Assembly (NCBI RefSeq): GCF_030704535.1
Contig: NC_081808.1
Coordinates: 22,757,501-22,821,500, forward strand
Direction of reading: 5' to 3'
Source: Vitis vinifera
Lineage: Eukaryota; Streptophyta; Magnoliopsida; Vitales; Vitaceae
Length of the DNA: 64,000 bases
Shown here: piece by piece, positions 12,801 through 24,800 of the stretch
Layout of the letters: the number at the start of each line of letters is the position of its first letter
How positions within the stretch are numbered: the first letter of the stretch is position 1
Position numbers and translations under genes: made by a program
The notes under the pieces: generated by a model
Told to the model about the DNA's origin: nothing
The model's input: only the letters and a program-made list of their open reading frames with translations
Database searches by the model: none

Positions 12801-15800
12801 GATTAGTCACATGATTGGCCAGTTCCATTTATAACACTAGTTTGGAGTATTCCATAAAAGGGGGAGAACTTGAAGAATTCCTTGGAGACCACTCACAATG
12901 ATAAGACAATGGAGATACAAGTGTATACTAGAAGACCTTGGAATAAATCTAGGTTGGTGGAAGGCCCTAATTCTTCAAGACAAAACAAATCATCAACTTT
13001 AAATGAAGGTATGGTTTCTATGCCCTCCAATCTTGCTCCAAATTCTAGTCCTCTCTTTGCTACTAATCTTGATATACCTATAGCAATCCGTAAGGGTGTT
13101 AGGTGTTGCATCAAACATTCTTTGTCAGAGTTTGTTTCTTATCATAGGATTGTAGAGACCTATAAGGCATTTACCTCTCATATAACTTTGAAGTCAATTC
13201 TAAAGAATGTTGAAAAAGCTCTTGCTAACCCAAAGTGGAAGAAAACTATAGATGAAGTGACGAAGGCTTTAAAGAAGAATGGGAGACTTGGGATATTGTG
13301 GATTTACCCAAAGAAAGCTCTCAGTGACATGCAAATGGTTTTTTCAATTAGAAACAAGGCGGATAGTCTGTGAAAAGATGTAAGGTGTGGCTTGTGGCCA
13401 AAGGGTACACATAGACCTATGGTATAAACCACTAAGATGAATTCTATTAGAATTCTACTCTCTTATGGCTAATTACAATTGGCTATTACAATAATTTGAT
13501 GTTAAGAATGCCTTCTTACATGGAAATCTATGGAAATCTAGAAAAAGAGATCTACATGGACCTTCCACTTGGTTTGGAGAGAATAATGGAAGGAAGTGCA
13601 AATTGAAAAATCCCTATACGACTTGAAACAATCACCTAGAGCATTGTTTGAAAGATCTACTCAATCAATCTTGAAGTTTGGTTTTCATCAAAGTCAAGTA
13701 CATCAAACTTGTTTTTTTAGAAGATCATCCACAAGGAAGCTGACTATGCTTACTATGTAGATGATAACATTATAACAGGTGATTATAGTGAGAGGAAATT
13801 CAGAAATAAAAGGTTAAGTTAGCTAAAGATTTCAAATTTAAGGATCTGGGTACTTTATGTTATTTTTTGAGAATCACAGTGACCAAGTCAAAAAAACTGT
13901 GATTCTCATATGTCTTGGATCTTCTCACAGAAACTGGAATGCTTGAATGCAAGCCTACAAAAAATCCTATTGATCTGAACCACAAGTTCAGCGCAGTTAC
14001 AAATGGTGCTCCAATGGATAAAGAAAGGTACCAAAGACATGTGAGAAGATTAACTTATGGGGAGATTAATCTATCTTTTCCCACATTAGACTTGATATTG
14101 CTTACTCTGTAAGTGTGCTTAGGTAGTTCATGAACTCTCCTTTAAAACCTCACATGGAAGCACTCAAAAGAATATTGCAATATATAAAAGCTACTCTTGG
14201 AAGAGGATTGCTATTTTCTTAAAATGGTCATATGGACGTGAACTCTAATTACGGTGGATTTATAATCAACAAAAGATCCACCTCTGGCTATTGTACTCTT
14301 ATTGGAGGTAACTTAGTAACTTGGAGGAGTAAGATGCAACCTGTGGTGGCTAGGTCAAGTGTGGAAGTTGAATATGGGGCCACAACACTTGGAATCTGTG
14401 AGCTGATATGGATAAAGAACTTATTGAGGGAGTTGTAGATAGAATCAAAGGGTCCTCTAAAGCTATATTGTGATTACTAGGTAGCTATAATCATTGCACT
14501 AAATATGGTGCAACATGATAGAACATAACATATCAAGATAAACATACACTTCATGAAAGAGAAAATTGCTAGTGGAATGATCTGTACATTGTTCCTTCTT
14601 CCAAGTTGCAACTAGTAGATGTCTTCACTAACGGGGATCCAAGGTTCAACTTAATGATCAATAAGCTAGGAATGAAGAATATTTGGAACCAACTTGAAGG
14701 GGAGTGTTGGAAATCAACTACGGATCTCAACCTTGATTCCAAGGGTTAATTAGTTGCCTTTGACTAGTCTAAGACTACTTTAGGAAGTTTTTGATTTAAT
14801 CAACTTTTTGACAAGTATTTCTAGCATTGATTTTGGAAGTTTATGTTTTTTCCTTTCTTAGATTATTTCTTATATATAAAGATGTAAACTCTACTGGGAT
14901 TAATGTACTATTTTTTCTATTGGATTCTAAACCGATAGCATATACTTGTTCTCTAAATTCACTTATCAAGAAAAAGAAAAGTTTATTTTTTGATGATCGA
15001 GTGAAGCAAGATCCTTTATTTGTTGTAACTTAATTATGTTTTAGTTTTTATTTCTTGTTTTGCCTTTTTACTTTGTTTGATATTGGTAGGTACCTTTTGT
15101 TGAATGAAAAAGGTGAGAAAGTTGAGGAACAACTCGGAGTTGTAAGGACCAACTGTATTGATTGCTTAGACCGTACAAATGTTACCCAGGTATGTTATTA
15201 TCAATCTATTTGGTATTCTTTGGTCTAGGTTCTTGCTAACACAGTGGAATAGATGGCAACAAATATTTTTTGTTTTTAGATTCAAGTCTATAGGGGGTTA
15301 TGAGAAATCTTATTGTAATTTTCTTATGATGAATTATTTTGTTGAAGTTAAAAAATATTTGTAAAGCATTTAAAATACTTAAAAGAGTCATAGATTTGGT
15401 CAACCTGATGGTAGGACCATAAGGCTCAATCCCAACAAATTGACCTCACAGAATCTTAACCAAGGTGGACAGTGTTGGCCTCAAATTTTTACCTATCAAA
15501 AAAAAAAAAAAAAAAAAGATTTGGTCAACCTGCCAAAAATAAGCCATTTTCTTTTCGTTTGTTCTATTTTCTTTCTTTGTTGTCAACAAATATAATTTTC
15601 CTCTTGTAAGCATGTATCACAAGCAAGACATATGCTTTTATTGCTTTTGTTATTGTAGTGTAAGCTTATGGTACTTTCTATTGTTTTTTTTTTAAATCAA
15701 TTTTCAAAATTTAGTTTGAAATCAATGTGAAAATGTTTATTGTTGCTTTTTATTGTGAATTGTCTTGTATTCTTGTTTTTATAGAACCTCTTAAGTCCAA

Positions 15801-18800
15801 GAGAGAAAAGGTTTGGGTTTATCTCAAATTCTATGAGTTTGTCTATAGAATACCTTATTGAATTGTACAGATAAAATACTATCCATAAAAAAAAGAAAAA
15901 AAAAAAGAAAAAAAAAGAAGAAAAAATTAGCGATTGGAATTCTTTGGGCCTTAATTTCTATAGGATTTGGAGATACGTTGAACTCTTCAATTTAGATGAC
16001 AAGAAAAGAGAATGACAATCACATCTTGTTCCATGGTGGTAGGGTAAAAAGAATGTGGAATTGTCTATTAGTAAATTTTGGTTTGAAGTGGGTGTTTCTA
16101 GATTCAATGAAGAATCTCCCCTTTGGGTGGAAGTTTAAAAGCTTGGATAAGAGAAAGAAGATTGGGCATATTCCCTTATGCTTATTTTGATACATGTGGA
16201 AAGAGCATAATAGAAGGATTTTCAGTGAAGAAAATTTGTCAGATCATAAATTTAAGGTCCTTAAATCTATACTTCAGTTCCTCTGTGTTTAATTGGGTAT
16301 GGAGAAATACACATGTTGGATTTCTTAGATAGCCTTAAGAGTCTGTTTCGCATTGTTTTAAAAAAACATTTTTAGCTTAAAGAGACTTGTTGAAAAAAAA
16401 TTAGGTGTTTGACAAAATTTAGGAAACATTTTAAAAAATTTGAAAAGTCACTTATAGTGTTTTTTAGAGAAACACTTGATAAGTGATTCTCTTAAAAATA
16501 CTTCTAGAGAAAACACTTCCACTAAAAACACTTTGAGTAGAAACACTACCAAACACACTCTTAATTGTGGATAGTTAGGTCTTTAGGAAGGCTATTTTAT
16601 GTAGTTGCATCTTGTTTTGCTTTATATGACACTTTTTTATGCTACATGTGTACATGGGGTGTGCCTTCTTTTTGTTATCCACTATTTAATATGTCCTTTG
16701 TTTGGCTATGAAAAAACAATAGAAGACAAAAAGGAGTGAAAATAAAATGACAAGTATTAGGAAAACTAAAGAGATCATGATAATCAAAGCTCATTTAGGG
16801 TAGAAGGTGTGGGATCCACAATTGTAGAACCTAATGAAGATTTAGTCAAGAGAGATAAAAGAGTTGTCTCTAGGGATGCAACCTAGGTAGGTTCAATCCA
16901 ATCTAATCTGAATTCAACCTGATTTTGGGCAAGCTTGGGCAGCCTTTTTCGCAATTTGGGTTGGGCTTAGGCAAAAAAAAGCTAACCCAAATTGAATTTG
17001 AGTTGGCTTTGGGTTGGGATGTTGGGCAACCCAAATCCAACCCAAACTTGATCATTCCAATTTTATTGGATGTTTATGAGTATTTAATAATTATAGTTAG
17101 ATACTTTCGGAAAAAAATAAATTACATCATTATATTTATTTTATTTATATTATAAATAATTAAACTTTTTACTATATTATTTAATTAATGATAATGTTAA
17201 TTAACTTTAAGAATCTACTTAATACTTAAAATAGTTTATTTTATATAAAAATAGATAGATTAACTTCTTATCTATTAAAATTTAAATAGTTTATCTTGTA
17301 TCAAATTGTTGTTTTAGATTGATAGATATGATATTGATGAGATTAACAATATGGTTTATTTCTATGCATAGTGACATGTAAACTTCTATGGACAAACTTT
17401 CTCTTGGCTTGCTAATATGTTATACAATTTTTGTTTTGTCCCCTTGGTGCAACCTAACTTGACCTAATCCAACCCGAGTTTTAACATGGCTAATCGATGT
17501 AATTTGCCCAACCCGAGCCTAACATACATTTTTTTCTAACCTGAGCCTATCTTGATTTTATCATGAGCTTGGGACAAAAATGCTTAGATTAATCTTGGGT
17601 ATGGGTTACAAATTTGCTTGGGTTAGGCTTTTGGCATATATGATGTATTCTCAGGGTGACTATCAACCTTACCCAACTTGTCTGAGTTGCACTCCTAGTT
17701 GTATGTAAGTGTGACAATCCGTATTAGCGATTGTGTCCATGTTGTGTCAAAATTTAGATACTTGACTAAATAGGTCAATCAAACGCAACGCGTATAATAA
17801 TCAGGTTAAAAGCATGAACCCAAATACAACTTAATTATTAAATTGGTAACATCTCTTACAACATATTTAATAATTAGGTTGAGTTAGTTCTTGTTTAAGT
17901 CAATATGATTAACCTCTCAACTTGACATATTTATGACTCAATTGACTTATGTATTCAAAATCAAATTTTAAATGAGTCAAATGTGACGCCAAAGGAATGG
18001 TCTTTGGCATAAGGTTATTGCGAGTATTTATGGGACACATCCTAATGGATAGGATGCCAACATGGTGGTTAGATGGTCACACAGATGTCCTTGAAAGACT
18101 ATTGCTCAAGTTTTCTAGGATTTTTCCCCTTTTGTCCGCCTAGTGGTGGGGAATGGGGAGAGAATTCGTTTTTGGAAAGATTTTTGGTGGGGTAACCAAA
18201 CTTTGTGCTCTCAATTTGCTGGTCTTTATAGAGTTATTTCTGTGAAAAACCTCACTGTCTCAAATGTCATTGGCAAGTCATTTCCACTGTCTTGGAATTT
18301 TAATTTTCGTCGCAATCTTACTGATTCAGAAATTGATCTCCTTAAGAGATTAATGTCCTTCCTGAGTTCACTGCTTTTCTCTCATTCTTTGGTAGATTCA
18401 AGAGCGTGGTATTTGTCATCATCAGACTTGTTTTCAATGAAATCTTTTTTCTTGGTCTTGTCAAAAGTCTCAAATCCTATCTTGTTCCTTTCGACCAAGT
18501 TTTTGTGGAGTTCAAAAGCCCCCTCAAAGGTTAAGGCTCTCGCTTGGTTAGTAGTACATGGGAAGGTAAACACCAATGACAAGTTGCAATTGAGAAGACC
18601 CGACAAATCCCTTTGTCCTCAATGGTGCATTTTTTGCAAAGGAAATGGGGAATTGATCGACCACATTTTTCTTCATTGTCCTGTTACCATTGGACTCTGG
18701 CACAAGTTGTTCAATTTAGCAGGGTTGGCTTGGGTCTCTCCAAGAAGTATTGAGGACATGATGGTTATTGCTTTTAAAGGTTTGGGGAATTCATTAAGAG

Positions 18801-21800
18801 GCAAGACACTTTGGCAAATCGCTTGCATTACTTTGTTATGGATGGTGTGGCAAGAGAGAAACAATAGGATTTTTGAGGATAAGGGGAGAACAGAAGAGAT
18901 GTTATGGGAATTGCTTCTTTTCTATTCCTCAATTTGGGCCTTTTGTACTACAACTTTTAGAGGAGTTCCTTTAAGTGTTTTACAACTCAACTGGACTGCG
19001 GTTTGCGCTTCAAAAGTTTGAGAGTGTTGGAGTTTTTCTTTGTTTTTAGTTTTCTAAAGTTGGGTGTTTTCTCTTTTGTTCAGTTTTTTTGTGGGAAGGA
19101 CCTTTCATCCTTCTCTTGTTTTCTTCTCTTTCTGTTGTATCTCTTCTTTCTCTTGTATCTTTTCTTCTATTAATACATTTTTCTTCGTTTCTGATAAAAA
19201 AAAAAAAAAAAAGAGTCAAATGTGAGTTAAATAGGTGATGGTTATAATTGAGTTAATCAACACAATTATTAAATAGTTCAATTAAGAGCTAATTTGTGTC
19301 AAATAAGTTGACCCAAAACAACCTATTTATTAATGGGTTGTATAGGTCAGCATGAATTGCACTCAAAACACAATTATTCTCCACCCAAACCTGCCAAAAA
19401 CGTGTGGGTTCGAATTGTGTTAGCGAATTGTATTAGACTTTGCCACCTTTAGCTGTATCTATAGAAGAGAGCCATTGTTGTTTTTATGAGAATAAGCATG
19501 GATAATAGGAAGAAGAGTTATAGAAGAAGAGGAAGACATATGGGCCGGTGGAATATAAAAAATAGGCAAATAGAACATTTGAGTTGCAAGAAATATCATT
19601 GGGGAAAGGATCAATATAAATAAGATCAGATTTTATCAGAGTAAAAGAAGCTGTAGAGAATAAATGAATGTGCTCAAGAAAAACATTATTTCTAGAAATA
19701 TACAACCTCTATGAAACAAGATCAAATCAATATCTGTTTTGTACTTCACCCTAACTAAGAAAAACATGCATAGTAGATTGGGCAGATAGTTTTGTTTGTT
19801 CAGCCTTTAGGGAGAAGAAAGAGACGAGTGCTTCCAAACATTTTTAAAGACTAACAGTTAAGAGTCATCCCATAAAGTTGTTCAGAAGCAGAAACACCAA
19901 AAATAATAACTGAAAGAATCCTATAATTATATGGACAACAATGAAAACAACCCTCCTCAAAAGATACTGGTAAGACTGAAAAGAGTGAGTTGTCTCCGTG
20001 ATGTGCTTATGTTTTCGTTCTCCCACACCATTTTTCCTAGGAGTTTCAACATAGGAACATATGGTGATTGTGCCAAGGGATTTCAATAAATCACGAACGA
20101 TACTAATATTTCCCATCCAAATCACACTGAAAACATTTAACTGACAGTTGAGTATTGTGTGTGAAGTGTAGCACGAAAGACATTGATTATAGACAAGAAT
20201 TCAGATCTATGTCTCATAAGTAAGCCTAAAAATACCGAGTCTAGTTATCAATAAAAGAGACCTAGTATCAAGACCCTCCTTTAGAGGAAGGGAGACTTCT
20301 ATTAAAAAGAAAAATTGTAAATTTTGCAAGTTTGCAGCTATTGCAATTTGATGTCATCGCTATCCAAATTTCTCAGAACACCAGTGGAAACTAACTACCT
20401 TAGAGAACTAAAAATGCGTCCAAAACAAGAATTCCATTAATAAAACATGAAGAACTTAAAACTCAAACAAAAAGAAGACAGATTAACTGAAGAGGCAGCT
20501 ACAGCTGCAATATGCTACTCTTCTAACACGTACAGTCTCCTGCCAGCCTATTCAATCAACTTCTTATATCTCAGATCATGCACAATACACCAGTGTAGGA
20601 GAAATGAACCGCTTAACCAATATCAAATTGTTAACTAACAGTTGAGGACTGCAGTTAATTGATCCAACCCTTACTAATGGCATGAAAGTACCATATTGGC
20701 ATGGTATGCGTTTTTGGCTTATTACCTAATAAGTTAAGTTTTTAGATTAATTGGTAATTTAATATTGTATCAGAGCCTTATTTTACGAGATGTCATGAGT
20801 TCAAACCTCACTTCCTAAGTCTAAATTAGTTTTTGATTAACTAATTTAGTTTAAGTTATTAAGTAATAGTGGTCCAACAATGTATCTCAAACTAGTTTGG
20901 CCTAAAACCCTAACCCTGTTTGTCAAGGGTGTTCCTTTTTAGGCTTACAAGTGGGCTTAATAAACTGGGGGAAATAAACAAGTGGTTTGGTTTGAACTCA
21001 AGATCTCATCAAATAAGGCTTTGTTACAATGTTAAGTTGCCAATCAACCTAAAAACTTAATATTTAACATCAAATAGCTACTCTAATAGTAGTTGTAACA
21101 AAGATTGAAGAGATATACAAGAAATTTGAAACAAATAAAGTGGGATCAATGGTCATATGATGAGAAGCACCTGAATCAAAGACCTAACTAGATTGAGATA
21201 TACTTAAGAGTTAACAAGGACAAACATATAGAAGGAGATATTGACAAGGCATTTGATAGGTGTGTGGAGAGGAGGATGTGTAGTTGTTCATCAATGAAAT
21301 TCAATGTGGAGTAGTTTTTCATCAGTTAAATTCAATGTGGGAATTGGTTGAGATTGTTCGTTGTGAGGTGCAATGTGTCTATCCTCGCTCATCTTCTAAG
21401 GATGTTGTTGCCTTTAATATGCTTGTTCAATAGGTTAGGACATTAAGGCCCTACTTGTATTATTTTTAAGGAGCTAAAAACTCTTTTTTAAGCTCAATAA
21501 GAGCTTTTATGTCTATTTGGTTAATTTTATTCATAGAGCTTATGGCATGAAAAAGAGCATAATATGAAGTCAAACAAATGTTGCTTCTTGTAAAAGCTCT
21601 ATTTTGGTTACAATTAGTTCTTTTATGTTTAATAAAACTTTTATAATATCGCTTCTGCCGGCGTCTCATCGTGTAGAGATCACCAACAGAACTCTCTTGG
21701 AGGAGGCCTCCGGGTACACAACTCCTCCTCTTTGTTCTCTTTTCTTCTTAGGGAAGCGGGATCTTTCTTCTTCTTCTTCTTTCTTAGGGCTGGATAGGAC

Positions 21801-24800
21801 ACTTGTCACCATTGGCAGGGGATCCGACCGGGGTTGTGTTTCAAAGGAGGTTGTGTTACTAGTAATGGACCTTTTAAAGGTGATTTTGGCGGATGGGAGG
21901 GAGACGGAGGGCTCTGGATTTTCGACTAAGGAATTAGGGGCTGTTGAAGAGGCGTTGGAGGATTCCTTGGAAAGGACAACACAGGAGGATTTGGAGGAGG
22001 GTGAGGAAACGGGTACTCACAGTTGGTCCTCTAGTTGTTTGGCTAAGTTTAGCCACTGTATAGGAATGCTGACGGAGGGGTTTGAAGGGGAGATTTTGAC
22101 CTTGTTGAAAATGATGAAAGAAAGGAAAGATCATAAGGGGAAGTTGGATGGTAGAAAGAGGAAAAAATTGGAGTCATCAAGGTTTGAAAGGGAGTTGAGA
22201 AATTTGGAGTGTACCGTGAATTACATTGGAGAAGGAGGAGAAGGGGGTGCAACACTTCCAGGTTTAGATGAAGATTCGAATGCTTTCTTAGAATGTAAGA
22301 GAGACCAATGACAAAGACAAAAGGAAGGTGATCAAGGCTTTGATAAAAAAGAATAAGGTCGATTTGGTTTGCTTGCAGGAAACTAAGATCCAGGAAATGT
22401 CTAGGGGCCTCATTTGCAGTTTAGGAGTGAGGAGATTCTTAGAATGGGGAATTGTGGACTTAAGGGGAGCTGCTGGAGGTATAGTGGTTTTTTGGGATAA
22501 CAGGGTGTTAGAATTGGTTGGATTGGAAGCGGGCATGTTCTCAATCTCTTGCCATTTTAAGAATTGCAAGGATGGCTTCAGTTGGACTTTACTGAGGTCT
22601 ATGGCCCGATTCTGAGGAGGGACAAAAATTTTTTGGTGTGAGTTGGGGGCTATAAAAGGGACTTTGGAGTGACCCTTGGTGTGTTGTTGGGGATTTTAAC
22701 TCGATTAGATGCCCTGAAGAGCATAACAGGAGAGGGAGTTTGAATTCAGACATGAGAATATTCTTTGAGGTAATAGAAGGCTTAGAGTTAAAAAACTTAC
22801 TGTTGTTGGGGGACCCTTTTACCTGGAGTGGAGGGGTGAATAATCCGTCAATGTCAAGGTTGGATCAGTTCTTAGTGAATGAGGGGTGGGACTCTCGTTT
22901 GAGCGGGTCGATTCAATGTCTCCTTCCAAGACTTGTGTCTAACCATTTCCCGGTTCTTTTAGATGGCAGAGGTATAAGGAGAGGCCCCCGTTTTCTTTTA
23001 GATTTGAGAATATGTGGCTAAAGGTCGAGGGCTTTAAGGATCTCCTAAAGTTGTGGTGGGAGGGGGACAACTTCAGTGGCTCATCAAGTTTTATTTTGAT
23101 AGCAAAATTAAAGACCTTGAAGTTTAAACAGAAAGAGTGGAACAAAGATGTTTTTGGCAATGTTGAAGTCAAGAAGACTTTGGCTTTGAATCAAGTGGAC
23201 TATTGGGATACTAAGGAAAAGACTAACACCTTGTCTTTGGAAGAGTTGGAAGCAAGGAAAGAAGCGAGGGAAGATTATAAAAAATGGGTTGTTAGAAGAG
23301 ATTTCTTGGCGGCTAAAATCTAGGGAAGTGTGGTTGAAAGAGAGAGACAAAAATATCGGATTTTTTCACAAGATGGCCAATGCGCATAGAAGAAGGAATT
23401 ATGTGGATAGAATTAAAATTAATTGTGTTTGGATTTCAGAGGATAATGAAATCAAGGAAGGGGTGGTAAGAGACTTTCGGTCTCTGCTGTCCAATCTGGG
23501 GGACTGACGTCCTTCTTTATCTAGGCTGCAATTTGAGACACTAGAAACTTTGGACGCTCTAGGTTTATAGGAGCCGTTCTCGAAAGAGGAGGTTTTTGGT
23601 GCTCTGTTGGGATGCAGTGGGGACAAAGCACCAAGGCCTGACGGTTTTTATGTGTCATTTTGGTAGTTCTATTGGGACTTTGTGAAGGATGATATGATGA
23701 GATTCTTCAGGGAATTCTATGAACATGGTAACTTTGTTAAAAACTTGAATGCAACATTTCTGGTTTTAATCCCAAAAAAGGCAGTTGTTGAAGATTTAAG
23801 GGATTTTAGGCCTATAAGTTTGGTGGGGGGGCTGTACAAGTGGTTGACCAAGGTTTTAGCCAATAGGCTAAGGAGGGTGGTAGGAAAGGGGTTTCTAAGG
23901 CCCAAAGGGCATTTGTGGAGGGGTAGACAAATCTTAGATGCAGTGCTGATTGCTAATGAAGCCATTGATTTGATCTTGAAGAATAATGAATGTGGTATCT
24001 TGTGCAAAATTGACTTAGAGAAAGCATATGACCATGTGGATTAGTCTTTTCTTCTTACAGTTATGCAAAAAATGGGTTTTGGGGTGAAGTAGGTTGGGTG
24101 GATCAAATGGTGCATTTCCACTGCAAGTTTCTTTGTGTTGGTTAATGACACCTCTACTGGTTTCTTTCAAAGCTCAAGGGGTTTGAGGCAAAGAGATCCG
24201 TTATCGCCTTATTTATTTGTGATTGCTATGGAGATGTTTAGTTGTTTTCTAAAGAGGGCAGTGGATGGAGGTTTTTTGTCGGGCTGTAGGGTGAAGGGAA
24301 GGAGTGAAGAAGGGGTTTAGATATCCCTTTTGTTGTTTGGTGATGATACCTTGGTGTTTTGCCAAGCTACCCAAGATCAGATGATCTATCTTAGTTGGTT
24401 GCTTATGTGGTTTGAGGTCGTGTCGGGGTTAAGAATAAATTTGGAAAAGAGCGAATTAATTCCAGTGGGTAGTGTGGAGGATATTGATGACCTTGCTATG
24501 GAATTTAGTTGTAGAGTGGGCAACCTCCCATCCATTTATTTGGGCCTACCTCTGGGTGCACCATTTAAGTCTGTGATGGTTTGGGATGGAGTGGAAGAAT
24601 GATTCCGTAGAAGGTTGGTTATGTGGAAGAGACAATACATTTCCAAAGAAGGGAGGATAACCCTAATTTGAAGCATGTTGTCAAATTTACCCATTTATTT
24701 GATGTCACTGTTGCGCATGCCAAACTCAGTTAGACAGAGACTAGAGCATATTCAAAGGGATTTTCTTTGGGGAGGTGGAAATTTGGAGTGAAAACCTCAT

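Larger units (their letters stand above)
10457..14937 (+). mobile_element. Degenerate Copia LTR retrotransposon inside a SAC intron
   Basis: About 4.5 kb with two LTRs and a perfect 5-bp duplication GCATA (10,452-10,456 and 14,938-14,942). The order is Copia-type: protease remnant ([11 protein letters not shown] near 11,216, where the expected DSGA active site reads DSKA), GAG-pre-integrase ([10 protein letters not shown] near 11,875), integrase zinc finger (CEIC near 11,967) and core (VVHTDVWGP near 12,046), reverse transcriptase with AYYVDD near 13,750, and RNase H (RSSVEVEY near 14,357). Gag is almost absent: a short start at 10,917 jumps to protease. Many stops and frameshifts make it inactive. 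It is in sense orientation to the host gene. The domain order and C-terminal block suggest an Ale-like lineage, unverified. Confidence 0.9.

Noticed and set aside
18143..19021. 292-codon open frame as a host gene
   Set aside because: It lies in a poly(A)-tailed insert with a target duplication and has the LINE C-terminal zinc-knuckle-like pattern.
21604..22311. 235-codon open frame as a host gene
   Set aside because: It runs straight into the LINE endonuclease and has an ORF1-like acidic composition; treated as part of the LINE.
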